From contig JAPTYO010000007.1 in the NCBI GenBank assembly GCA_036873135.1, forward strand, positions 59,878,383-59,942,382: DNA of 64,000 bases, in the 5' to 3' direction. The position numbers and the translations under genes were made by a program. Source of the DNA: Clarkia xantiana subsp. parviflora. Taxonomy: Eukaryota; Streptophyta; Magnoliopsida; Myrtales; Onagraceae. Under the pieces are notes generated by a model. It worked only from the letters and a program-made list of their open reading frames with translations. It was not told where the DNA came from and did no database searches. Every line of letters begins with the position of its first letter. Position 1 is the stretch's first letter. This document shows positions 34,627 to 45,575 of the stretch, piece by piece.

Positions 34627-35339
34627 TGTTGGATCACGGCGGAACTCCGGTACGATCTTTGACGGCGATCCTAGCTCCTTCGCTCAACGCAATCCTGCAA
34701 TAGGGGATAGACCGGGCGGTGACCCAGAATCCCTCTCGATGCTTAAATGAGTATCTCGTGTGGACTGGCAAGCAGTAATCTCAAAGTATATAACACAACG
34801 TAAATGAACTGAGGTGACCTCTGCCCTTTTATAGGCGGAGAGGTACCTCAGTTACCTGGTGAACCGTTGGGGTGGTTAACCCGTATCCCGTGTATCTCGT
34901 GCACGATCCCGCCTATCTAGGCCATGATCTCGCTTATCTCGGCCACGCCCCGCGTATCTCGGCCACGCTCCGCGTATCTTAACTACGCTCCGCGTATCTC
35001 GGCCACGCCACGCGTATCTTGGCCTTAACCTCTGATAGCAAGTCCCGACTAACATCGGGGACTCCAGAGTTATTTCGTTATGTCACCGCTCGGGGCCCCT
35101 CGTCATCGTGACAGGGCCAATCGTTCTCAGGGATTCGTCATCGGGGCCTACTTAAAGGCTTCTCATCGGGAGCTTTCAGCTCACCTATCGGGACCGACTC
35201 TGTCGGGACCTTTCATCATCGGGACTCCCTACGTCGGGACCCTTCATCTGGGTCATCTTGACCTTCATTTGGGGCCCAGTGGGCCTGTTCGCCGTTTCCT
35301 CACCGTTAAAGAGCCTAACGGTCATAGCGGAACCCATCA
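34627..35339 (-). repeat. 5' LTR of element B
   Basis: 713 bp, almost identical to 28525-29241, with a handful of substitutions and small indels. TATA at about 34827-34836. Same 20-bp U3 repeat. Confidence 0.92.
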
Positions 35340-35344
35340 GTGAC

Positions 35345-35774
35345 AACGTCGCCTTAGAGTGGACTAAGTGACGGTAAAAACTAAGGTCTCGCCTCGTCGA
35401 GACGACAGGTTCACATGTATGTGCGGGTCTTGCGCATTACTACTCATAAATGCCAAGGGTCAATCTAAGGTCTTGTGCATTACTACTCATAAATGCCAAG
35501 TGCCGGGACAAGGGCCTTACGCATTACTACCCATAAATGCTAAGCGTCACTCTAAAGTCTTGCGCGTTACTACCCATGAAATAAGGCAAGGATACAACAC
35601 ATGTGTTTAACACATATCCATTTCGCCATGCCTTGGTATAACCAAGAGGGGCACGCAATGAAGGAATAAACGTCTCCTAACAACAACTACGGATGTTACA
35701 TCCAACAAGAGGACGAGTCTCAACTTTACTCTATAGTCCACACCACATGGCATGAAAGCACCCCAAATACGACA
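35345..35774. other. Element F interior after B, with 54-bp repeats
   Basis: Begins with the conserved AACGTCGCCTTAGAGTGG motif interrupted by B. 35395-35590 holds about four copies of a 54-bp unit around GCGCATTACTACTCATAAATG. No coding signal. Confidence 0.65.
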
Positions 35775-37070
35775 TCAACCCGACACATCAGGAAGATCGA
35801 CAACATCAGCATCACCGCATGCATCGCCTACAACCTCATCTAGAGGAGCCCCCACCACTATACTCAACTCACCATCATCATCAAATACTAATTCATACTG
35901 GCGAATATCAACCACAACATCCCAGGAGGCATCCGCCTCAATAACCTCAAGTGCAGGCGCCTTAGAAATCAAGGGGGCATTCGCCACAACAGACAGGGGA
36001 ACAATCCCATCTCTAATACGAAAGGCAGCCACATGCCTAATGGCAAACGTGGCATATACACCGAACTGATCGAAGCGGAAATCGGGGGCAACAGTATATA
36101 CCTGTTCAATAAAGCCCTCGACGAAGTCGTACAACAGGTCATCAGCACCTACCCAAATCTCAGTCATATAGGACTCCGAGTCTTTGTACTCCACCACACC
36201 ATCAACCTTGCATGTTGCATAGGCCTTCTCCTCCACAGCTTGCAAGGCAACGCCGTGCGCCTCGCTATCCTCAGCAACCTTCTTATGAAGGGAAACAACA
36301 TCAGACTCGAGTACGAGAACTCGAACCTGACAAGATGAGGTTCCCGCCCCCAAGTCAGCAACCTTTGAATCCAAGAAGCACGACTCCTCCTTCGCGCTCG
36401 CCAGCTCGCGACTTACCATGTCGCACTTCTCCTAAAGTTCCTTCTTCTCCTCCGTGAGTTAAATCACAAAGGAATAAAGACAAGTTATAAAAGAGTAAGG
36501 ATGAATACTTACAGGCGCAAGACATGTCATCGCACCCTCAGCATATGAGTGCGCATCCTCAGGTTCGCTGGACAAGAGGAATAATCTGTCGGAACACACG
36601 TACTCCCACATCGGGATTAGTCAAGCAGGCACCTTTGGCAAAACGTGGCCCCCCAACAAGCAAAGAGTGCAAACTCCCCCACTAGTGATAGCGTCCTTGG
36701 CAGGACGAACCAAGTCAGCCCAGGTGAGCGCGGCAAGGTGCGCAATACCTATGAACACACACAAAGATAAACAAGAAGGCCCAAACATCAAAGTATAGCA
36801 AGAAAATAAAGGCAAGTTGCACAACTTAACGAGGAGACCTCTCCTCCATGGTCCGGTCCGTCGACCGGGGGGGCAAACATAGCAGGCGCGCGAGCCTAAC
36901 CCTTAACGTTCGACGCCTCGCCACTGCCAGATTCCGACCGCTTGGGATCGCTCGAGGGATGCACCTCGGAGTCAGCTCTTTTGGTTTTGGAACGAGACGG
37001 AGTGTCCGCAATAGCAACAACATGATTCGTCACATTAGAAGAACGACCTTCAAACAGGAAGTCGTAAAAA
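35775..37070 (-). pseudogene. Element F antisense coiled-coil gene, decayed
   Basis: Minus-strand relative of the antisense genes in C, D and E. Exon-like parts: about 37070-36830 (SKTKRADSEVHPSSDPKRSES, then a stop, then PWRRGLL); about 36750-36513 (LTWADLVRP ... NPDVGVRVFRQ, donor GTAAGTATTC at 36512-36507); about 36450-35775 (EKCDMVSRELASAKEES, a coiled-coil segment, then VAPDFRFDQFGVYATFAIRHVAAF). The last exon has two stops near its start (after SFVI and KKEL) and the Met-Ser-Ser region is poorly kept. Antisense to element F. The strong C-terminal motif PDF-F-Q-G-YA-FA-RH is shared with the other three copies. Function unknown. Confidence 0.75.
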
Positions 37071-39138
37071 GTCATAGTGTAACATTGTTACGTTACTCTA
37101 AGATCGCCAGTTTGCGAGATTCGTGCGGACTACCATACCAAACGTATAGCACGCGCGTTTCAACGCAATAAGAGGGGGAGCAACACCTCACGTTCAAAAG
37201 CTCAGTATAGAGATACAAGGCGCAGCACGCGCACGTCAACGCACCAAGAAGGAGGAGTTACACCTCCCATGCAAAAACTAAGTACGGAGACACCCAGTGC
37301 AGCATCGCGCACGCGTATCGACATGTCAATGCGAGATCTACCACCTCACATACAAAGCACCTAACGGATAGACCAAGTGGCTATCATGTCCACACATCTC
37401 TATGCGGCTATCATGTCCGCATTTCTTGAAGTGGCTATCATGTCCACACACCTCTAAGTGGCTATTATGTCCGTAAATCGCCAAACGACTTCCACTTTTG
37501 TGCGTCACATCAACATATCTTCAACCAAGTAATGGACGCAGGATGCACTCTACCTTGAAAACGTCAGGTAGCGGCAACAACACAGATAGGCACGTCGCCT
37601 CGGCGACCTCTAACCGTAAACATAGAAGGGTACGTTGCCTCGTCGACCTCTGTCCTTCTCCCTACCTCGGAAACATCAAGTAGCAGTCGCTGAATGCACC
37701 CAACTTTGGAAAACCCAAGTAATAGTCGCCACAAGGGTCAACACCCCGCGTCCGAGATAACTACATGACAAACACTCCCCACTACGGGGGCAACTCCACG
37801 GACTTATGAGTTCACAACCACTTCATAGAGAACATCCTCTATACGGGGGCAATTCTACCCAACGCATGTCTATCATGGGACGTTCATCGACAACACGTCG
37901 GAGTCCTAACACCTCGCAACTAAAGTGCTAGTTCGCCTATGGTTCAAACTGGCACCTACATATACCTATATGATCTACTCGCCTATACGGCACATACGTA
38001 CGCGTACTCGGCCGTGTTATTACAAACACTCCCACTCCAGGGGCAATACTATATCGATGAAGGCCTCGTTTCTCGACGTATATGTGGAGAACATACTCCT
38101 ATTATGAGGCATTCGTCAACAACGCGGTGGATGCAAGGCGCCCTGCAATCTCAGGACCTGCACGTCCGTAACGCACACTCCTCTATATAGTGTGAGGGTG
38201 AAGGTTTACCTCTCCCTAATTCCGCTAACTCTTTTTATGAGTCTTTAGCATACACCCATGCTTTCATATCCACACTTACATATGCACATTTGCATGTACA
38301 TATCACATGTCTGTTACCGCAACCTTGTTGCGCATATATCTACACTCATATCATTGCTTATGTATTCCCATGCTCACATCATTAATTCCATGTCATTACA
38401 TATCGCGTGTCTGCTCGCATACATGCGTATACAATGTTTGCATACATGTCAACATTTACGTCTATGCTACGTACATACGCTTACATGTCTACATATATAT
38501 TTGCTATACACGCATGCTTGCTGCACTAACCATGTCAGCGGTTACGGTCTCTTCCATCAAGCTATAGGGAGGAAACCAATTCCAATATGTGGAGACTAAG
38601 TATGGAGACACTCACATACACACTCCTTTATATAGATGTATGGGTAATATCCTATCCTCTCCATATTTTTTCTAACTCTTTTGACGGAATTCCCAAGCAT
38701 ATACTCATGCTTGCATACCTGCGCATACATGTGCATGTCTACATACACATACACACGTTTGCATATCTGTGTCACGTGTTTATTATTACGATCTCATTAC
38801 CCACATAATATAAACGTGTCATCGTATATATACATGCCCATACTTACATGATTTAATTTCATGGCATTGCACGACACGCGCCGAATCACGTACGCGCGTA
38901 CACCATGTTCACACATATGCTAGCATTCGCGCCCATGATTGCATACATAGACTTACATTATTATGTATGTACATGTCATACACATACACTTTCTGCACTA
39001 ACCAAATCGGAAGTTATAACCGCTCCTGTTTAGTCGAAAGGGGGGACCCGCAATAGCAAGGCCTACGCGCTAACGGACAGTAAGTCCACCTCGAGGTAAC
39101 ACCCGAACTTAAATCGAACGTATACTCTATCGAAAATA
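37071..39138. other. Element F interior before the 3' LTR
   Basis: 37374-37490 contains about four 27-bp units of AAGTGGCTATCATGTCCACA, as in element N. 37550-37700 has short repeats around GTCGCCTCGKCGACCTCT. 38200-38980 is low-complexity, rich in CATACATGTGCAT-like words. No coding signature. Confidence 0.55.
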
Positions 39139-39180
39139 GAGTCAAGAAGGGGTTGCGCCACCACTTGACTCGGGGGAAAA
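39139..39180 (+). other. PPT-proximal hairpin and polypurine tract of element F
   Basis: GAGTCAAG (39139-39146) and CTTGACTC (39164-39171) form a perfect 8-bp inverted repeat. CGGGGGAAAA follows and directly abuts the 3' LTR. Confidence 0.85.
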
Positions 39181-39393
39181 TGATGGGTATACGTTCGATT
39201 CAGGTTCGTTTTATATTATTCAGACCTCGCCAACACGACAAACCCATTAAAACGGTCTGGAAACGCTAACCCGCGAGTTAAAACGGTCTGAACGGGCGAC
39301 ACACGCGTTCAGATCGGACTCGTCCAGAATGTGCTAAGTCAATCAGGAGGTGTTAACACACTCCGGGTTGTGCTAACACAATCTGGAGGTGTT
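39181..39393 (+). repeat. 3' LTR of element F, first part
   Basis: TGATGGGTATACGTTCG start; 213 bp of U3 ending in the GTGTT target of element C. It continues at 50714. Confidence 0.85.
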
Positions 39394-40135
39394 TGATGGA
39401 TAAATGTCCAATTCGGGTTCGTATTTACATTTCGGGCCTCGTAAACGTATCGAAAATTACATCTCGGTTTAAAAACACCTTCCACGGTATCAAAACGGTC
39501 CGGAAGCGCGTTTACGAGCGTCCGGACCGGACCTCTGGGTTGCGCGGCAATCCGGACCTCGCCGAATTGCCCAAATTCGACGAGGTCCGGATTACCTTAT
39601 GGGTATCGCGCGACTACCGTATCCGCGATTACCGTTGCGTGTAGAGAAGTCAAGTTCGTACATTACCAATATGGATGACGGTTACAGCATGATCTTGAAC
39701 CGCTCTAAAACCGGGTCCGGTCCCAAGAAAGCCTATAAATAGGAGGTCTTGGCCACCCATTTTCACACATTCTCTCATTTGCCCAACTTTGGTATTTTGA
39801 GCTCTGACTTCTCTCTAGAAATTCTCTCTCTCTCTAGAAATTACCTTTTTGCCACTATAGTGACTTAAGCATCGGAGAGGGCTCCGCTAGCACCACCCCC
39901 CCCCCTCTCCGTGCTAGCTTTGGTCCTTGGTGCAGGATCCGACGCTTGAGACACAACCTTGCCGAGTCACAACCTTACCGAGTCCCAGCCTTACCGAGTC
40001 ACAGCCATACCGAGACACAATCCTCATACGGGAGCAAGTCTGAACACTCGTTAGTGGCCCAACCTCCGACAGAAGGATCACGGCCCGCACAACCACAGAC
40101 GCATCCTCACGACCTTGTTCGATCCGGACGCAACA
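39394..40135 (+). repeat. 5' LTR of element C
   Basis: 742 bp, TGATGGATAAATGTCC...CCGGACGCAACA. U3 contains a hairpin GGACCTCG/CGAGGTCC (about 39553-39585). TATA box CTATAAATAGG at 39733-39743. Leader motif CTTAAGCATCGGAGAGGG at 39864-39881, then a C-tract inside a hairpin with perfect 8-bp arms GCTAGCAC (39886-39893) and GTGCTAGC (39911-39918), then TTGGTGCAGGATCC. Confidence 0.95.
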
Positions 40136-40136
40136 T

Positions 40137-40160
40137 TGGCGCCGTCTACGTGATTCGAAC
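40137..40160 (+). other. Primer binding site of element C
   Basis: TGGCGCCGTCTACGTGATTC begins one base after the LTR. Read as the complement of a tRNA 3' end it gives CCA, a discriminator base, seven acceptor bases, a five-base T-stem half and a T-loop (TTCGAAT), so the match may extend well past the usual 18 bases. Confidence 0.75.
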
Positions 40161-40186
40161 AAACAAGCTACCGTACTGCAGAAATC

Positions 40187-40495
40187 ATGGCGAGTGATCA
40201 CAACGCTCTCACTAAGGTCAATCCGTCAAAAACCAGGAAGCGCTTTAGACGTCATAAAAGATCCATAATGTCAACCGTGCCAGTAAGCAGTGTGCCTTTC
40301 GCACAGCACGGTCCAAAATTTCCAGGCATCCACGTGATACATGGAGGTTTCGGGGCAGGAGGCGAAACATCATACGGGAGAGAAATATACGCTTCCCTAA
40401 TGATCCATGAGCCTAGGGGCAGTCAGCAGGGAGACGCTGTCCTAGAAGACGCCATCGGCTTTTCTTTGGAAGACAAGTCACACATTTCCACATAA
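40187..40495 (+). pseudogene. gag: Element C gag remnant
   Basis: ATG at 40187, about 50 bp after the primer site. Roughly 40 Lys/Arg-rich residues lead into the gag C-terminus (HVIHGGFGAGGETS, REIYAS), homologous to the segment just before protease in element B. Capsid and zinc-knuckle regions (about 500 residues in B) are absent. The frame ends at 40493-40495; protease continues in another frame. The deletion leaves a short basic protein that cannot form capsids. Confidence 0.85.
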
Positions 40496-40877
40496 TGACG
40501 CCTTGGTCATAACCATGACAATTGACGGCATGGACATCAAGCGTATCTTGGTCGATGGAGGAAGTTCGACCAACATCATCACGAAAGAAGTCATCCTAGC
40601 TTTGGGGAGAAAGAAGGATGTCAGCAAAATGAATTCACCCTTAGTGGGGTTCATGGAAGATGCAAGTTACCCATTGGGGTCCATAACACTGCCAGTTATA
40701 CTGGGAGAGGGCAACTCATGTCTCCAAATTGCAATACCATTTATGGTAGTGCAAAAGCTGGACGCATATAATGGTATCTTAGGATACGCAACCATGAATG
40801 CGTGGGGAATGGTGCCATCAACAGCACACCAGAAGATCAAATTCCCAACTACAGCCGGAATTGGTGAAGTCAAATGA
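40496..40877 (+). pseudogene. pol: Element C protease
   Basis: Retropepsin with the active-site motif RILVDGGSSTNIIT, then SYPLGSITLPV and YNGILGYATMNAW. It is one frameshift away from the gag remnant and is ended by a TGA at 40875-40877. The frame reopens directly behind it in the same register, so a single base change caused the stop (element B has Gly here). It cleaves the element polyprotein in relatives. Confidence 0.88.
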
Positions 40878-42506
40878 GATCAACTGTTGTCAAAAAATTG
40901 TTACAACGTGGCAATCCAAAATAACGTCAAGCCTGATGACATGCCCATCATTGATGATGATCCAAGAGAAGGCCGTGCCCGACCAGCCCCAGTAGAGGAG
41001 TTAAAACACATAAAGATCGAAGAGCCAGACAGAATGGTCCAAATCGGAGCATCCTTGTCAGAAGATGAAGTGACAGAGATCACAGCACTCCTCAAAGAGT
41101 ATAAAGAGCTATTCGCATGGTCACCAAGCGATATGCCCGGAATCAGCGCGGAAGTCATTTCCCATAAACTCAACATCAAGCCAGGAACTCGAGCAATAGC
41201 CCAGAAACTTCGACCCCTCGGGGGCAACAAGAAGCTGGCAATCAGAGAAGAGGTGGGAAAACTGCTTGACGCAGGATTCATCGAAGAATCAAGATACCAA
41301 ACATGGGTCGCAAACCCGGTGTTGGTTCCTAAGTCAAGTGGCAAGTTAAGAATGTGCATCGATTACAGATATCTCAACAACGCATGCCCAAAGGATTCAT
41401 ATACTCTCCCAAGAATCGACCAACTAGTCGATGCCACCGCCGGCCACGAATTAATGTCCGTAATGGATGCATACTCCGGATACAACCAAATCCCGATGTT
41501 CAAAGACGATGCACCACATACTTCATTTTATGCAGATAGTGAAATATACAACTACACAGTGATGCCATTCGGCCTAATCAATGCGGGAGCAACATACCAG
41601 AGAATGGTCAATACCATCTTTGGCGATCTAATCGGAACCAAAATGGAGGCATACGTGGACGACATGGTCGTGAAGTCAACCAAAAGGCGCAACCATGTTG
41701 ACGACTTGCGAGCAATCTTCAAAAGAATGCGCGAATATCAAGTCCGCCTAAATCCAATAAAATGCGCTTTCGGCGTACAATCAGGAAAAATCCTCGGATT
41801 CATGGTAAGCCAGAGGGGGATAGAAGCTAACCCAGAGAAAGTGAAGGCGATTGAAGAAATGGTGTCCCCAAGGAGACATAAGGAAGTCCAGCAACTAAAT
41901 GGCCGCCTAGCTGCTTTAAACCGGTTCCTTGCCAGAATAGGCGACAAGGCACTCCCGTTCTTTGAAGTCCTGCGTGCAAACAAGAAGTTCGAATGGACAC
42001 CAGCGTGTGAAGAGGCCTTCCAGCAACTAAAACAACACTTGCGCACATTGCCGGCATTGGCAAAACCAATACCAGGAGAGCCCCTCTTCCTGTACATATC
42101 AGTGAGCAACACGGCTGTCAGCTCAGTCATTGTCAAACAGAAGGGAACTACCCAGCTCCCAGTCTACTACGTGAGCAAGATACTTGCAAAGTACGAGATA
42201 AACTACATGCCAATCGAAAAATACCTGTACGCGCTAATAATAGCAGCAAGAAAGCTTAGGCCATACTTCCATGCACACGAAGTAACAGTCTTAACAGACC
42301 AACCACTGAAGCACATCCTGTCAAAGCCAAACATGTCAGGAAAGCTAACAAAGTGGTCGGTAGAGCTAAGTGAATTCCGAATTCACTTTGCCCCCCGAAC
42401 CGCGATCAAGGGGCAAGCATTGGCAGATTTCATTGCAGAATTCACCGGGATAACACCCGACACAGACCCCCAAGTTGGACCTCAACAAATTGAAGAACAT
42501 ACCTAA
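40878..42506 (+). pseudogene. pol: Element C reverse transcriptase and first RNase H
   Basis: 539 codons open from 40887. RT: WSPSDMPGISAEV, VLVPKSSGKLRMCIDYR, DAYSGYNQIPM, TVMPFGLINAGATYQRMVN and the catalytic YVDDMVVKS (41652-41678, around residue 256). Connection and RNase H follow: ILGFMVSQRGIEANPEK, FEWTPACEEAFQQLK, VYYVSKILAKYE, RPYFHAHEVTVLTDQPL, IKGQALADFIAEFTG. A TAA at 42504-42506 ends it, in the same frame as the following segment. All catalytic motifs look present, so decay is limited to isolated stops. Confidence 0.92.
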
Positions 42507-44216
42507 GTATGGCAAATGTACACCGACGGATCTTCAAACGTAGGGGGATTAGGTGCCGGATTCCTCCTAATTCCTCCCGATGGATCAAATCCATTAAATT
42601 ATGCTCTAAACTTAACATTTAGAGCAACAAACAACGAGGCGGAGTACGAAGCATTGATAACTGGCTCAAGAATTGCAAAAGGTGTCGGAGTTAAACATCT
42701 ACGAGTAAAGTGCGATTCGCAATTAGTTGTCAATCAAGTTAAAGGCGAATACGCGGCAAAGTCAGAAAATATGCAAAAGTACTTGGGGCAAGAAAAAGAC
42801 CTCATCACAAGCTTCGATACCTTCGACATCTCCGCGGTGCCTAGAGAAGAAAATCAAGAAGCTGACGCCTTGAGCAAATTCGCACAAGGCAATGAACAAG
42901 GCAAAGAAACACATTTCGTGGAAAACAGAATCTTGTCGGTAATTGACAAATTCGAAGTCTTGTGTATTGATCCAGAACCAGATTGGAGGACCCCAACATT
43001 GGCATACCTCAAAGACCACAAGCTCCCCGAAGATAAAGTTCAAGCCCAAAAAATCCAGAGACAAGCCGTCAATTACGCATTGATAGATGATGAACTTTAC
43101 AAAAAAGGGTTTTCAACCCCATACCTAAGATGCATCACCTTCCGGGAGGGCCAAAAAGTGTTAGAAGATTTACATAAAGGCCAAGCAGCCTGCCATGAAG
43201 GAGCAAGATCTCTAATACGCAAAACTTTGAGCTTGGGATACTATTGGACAACCATGAAGAACCAAGCTACGCACTTGGTCACAGAATGCGAATCATGCCA
43301 ACTTTATTCAAGAAGTATCACGGCACCAGCCGCCGAGTTAAGCCCAATTGCAAGCTCATGGCCATTCGCACAGTGGGGGATCGATCTGGTGGGTCCACTT
43401 CCAAAGTCAAAAGGCCAAACCAAATACATTGTCGTCGCAATCGATTACTTTTCAAAGTGGATCGAAGCAAAGGCATTGGCACAAACAACCGATGCACAAA
43501 TAATGGATTTCATTCGAAATCACATCATCGCGCGATATGGAGTTCCGAAGGTCCTAATCAGCGACAACGGACCACAATTCAAGAGCTCAAGGCTTCAAAC
43601 ATTTTGCGAAAGACTCAACATTAACAACCGTTTCGCCTCAGTCCGCCATGCTCAAACCAACGGACAAGTCGAAGCCGCCAACAAGACCGTCCTAGACGGT
43701 CTCAAGAAAAGAGTGCACTCATTAAAAGGAGGATGGGCAGAAGAACTTAGCAGTGTTCTGTGGGCACTTCGAACAACTCCAAAGGAGTCAACTGGAGAAA
43801 CACCATTCAGCCTGGTGTATGGAACGGAAGCAGTCGCTCCCATCGAAATTGCTGTCTCATCCTATCGCACAACCCATTTCAACACACAAGCCAACGAGGT
43901 AGACATGCGTCTAGACTTAGACTTGGCTGAAGAAAAAAGGCGTAACTCCGAACACAATCAGGCACGCATGCGTTTGATCACCGCTAGATATTACAACAGG
44001 AAGGTGAAAGAAAGGCAATTCCATGTTGGAGAAATGGTGTGGAGAAGGAATAAATTCTCACATCTCGATCAAATCAACAAGATGTCTCCAAAATGGGAAG
44101 GCCCTTACAAGGTCGTATCCATCCCATACATCAATGCATATCGCCTTGAAGATGCAGATGGCAATGTCTCTACAAATACATTTAGTGGAGGACACTTGAA
44201 GAAATTCCACGGATAA
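42507..44216 (+). pseudogene. pol: Element C second RNase H and integrase
   Basis: Open for 566 codons from 42516. The second RNase H (archaeal-type, hallmark of Tat elements) shows MYTDGSSNVGGLGAGF, NNEAEYEALITG, VKCDSQLVVNQV and EADALSKFA, covering the acidic catalytic set. Integrase: HHCC finger (HKGQAACHEGAR ... CESC), core motifs QWGIDLVGPL (Asp), LISDNGPQF (Asp), TNGQVEAANK (Glu), then the C-terminal GPYKVVSIPYINAYRLED and HLKKFHG. No chromodomain follows; the frame stops at 44214-44216. The segment itself is intact, but it is cut off from RT by the TAA just upstream. Confidence 0.92.
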
Positions 44217-44808
44217 AAGGATAATCTTCTATCACAAAAGGAGCTGTTGTATCAAGCCCTTTTACTCTTATTTCCATAATGCATCTACTCGTTTAAAAGA
44301 CCACTCCCTTATATAAAGTGGCATCTCTGTAATAATCTCACAAACCTAATGAAGTCGTTCTATCTTCGTAGGAACACGACTACTCTATGTACGTTACTTG
44401 GAAACAAAACAAAGTAACTACAACAGCTATTATCTACACCAACAAGGAGTTTATTTCTCCTAAATTGGCATCTATCTCAAGAAGGTGCCGGCAACACAAA
44501 GCAATTGCGCTATACCCACAACAAACTTATATGATGCAAGGACAACTTGCGGAATACCTACAAAAGGGAACTTATAGCAATTCTCTGCTCAAGGTGACGA
44601 CTATTCAAGAAGCTGTTATCTACAAACAATATCTTGGATTAACACCAAGACCTACTATCAAAACGACGACTATTCACAAGCGTCAACCACAAGCAATATC
44701 TTGGATTAACACCAAGGCCTACCATCAAAATAGCATGTCGAGGATAGAGACAAATCCTCACGTTCATAGCCATTCCCTGGATTCAGAACAGGATGGGCAA
44801 ATACGATA
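44217..44808. other. Element C region after pol
   Basis: About 590 bp without a coding match. Two TATCTTGGATTAACACCAAG copies near 44632 and 44698 show a small local duplication of about 66 bp. Confidence 0.6.
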
Positions 44809-45575
44809 ACGGGCTAATCACCCTGCATAACGGATGTCCTCTGTTTTGACGAAAATCCCATGTTACGAATTCCTGGTATGGGTTAACTCTGCATAACGGA
44901 TGTCCTCTGTTTAGACGACAATCCCATGTTACGAATTCCTTGTATGGGTTCACTCTGCATAACGGATGTCCTCTGTTTAGACGACAAACCCATGTTACGA
45001 ATTCCTGGTATGGGTTAACTCTGCATAACGGATGTCCTCTGTTTAGACGACAATCCCATGTTACGAATTACTTGTATGGGTTCACTCTGCATAACGGATG
45101 TCCTCTGTTTAGACGACAATCCCATGTTACGAATTCCTTGTATGGGTTCACTCTGCATAACGGATGTCCTCTGTTTAGAAGACAATCCCATGTTACGAAT
45201 TCCTTGTATTGGTTCACTCTGCATAACGGATGTCCTCTGTTTAGACGACAATCCCATGTTACGAATTCCTTGTATGGGTTCACTCTGCATAACGGATGTC
45301 CTCTGTTTAGACGACAATCCCATGTTACGAATTCCTGGTATGGTTTCACTCTGCATAACGGATGTCCTCTGTTTAGACGACAATCCAATGTTACGAATTC
45401 CTTGTATGGGTTCACTCTACATAGCGGATGTCCTCTGTTTAGACGACAATCCCATGTTACGAATTCCTTGTATGGGTTCACTCTGCATAGCGGATGTCCT
45501 CTGTTTAGACGACAATCCCATGTTACGAATTCCTGGTATGGGTTCACCCTTTACAGCGGAAGTCCTCTTACTAGA
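44809..45575. repeat. 66-bp minisatellite of element C
   Basis: About 12 copies of a 66-bp unit containing TGCATAACGGATGTCCTCTG, TTTAGACGACAATCCCATG and TTACGAATTCC. Copies differ at few positions (CTTGTATGGG against CTGGTATGGG variants). The length, a multiple of three, keeps up to five frames open, for example 44940-45617; these are not genes. It lies between pol and the 3' end of the antisense gene. Confidence 0.95.

Larger units (their letters stand above)
28525..35339 (-). mobile_element. Element B: full-length but internally deleted Tat-type gypsy element
   Basis: LTRs at 28525-29241 and 34627-35339 are nearly identical and are flanked by GTGAC (28520-28524, 35340-35344). On the minus strand: 5' LTR, primer site TGGCGCCGTCTGTGGGAA, gag-protease, a shortened RT, shortened RNase H, the first part of the integrase region, then a 27-bp minisatellite in place of the integrase core, and PPT TTGGGGGCAAA before the 3' LTR. 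RT catalytic core, part of the second RNase H and integrase are deleted, so it cannot move by itself. The similarity of its LTRs implies a fairly recent jump with proteins from elsewhere. Confidence 0.95.
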
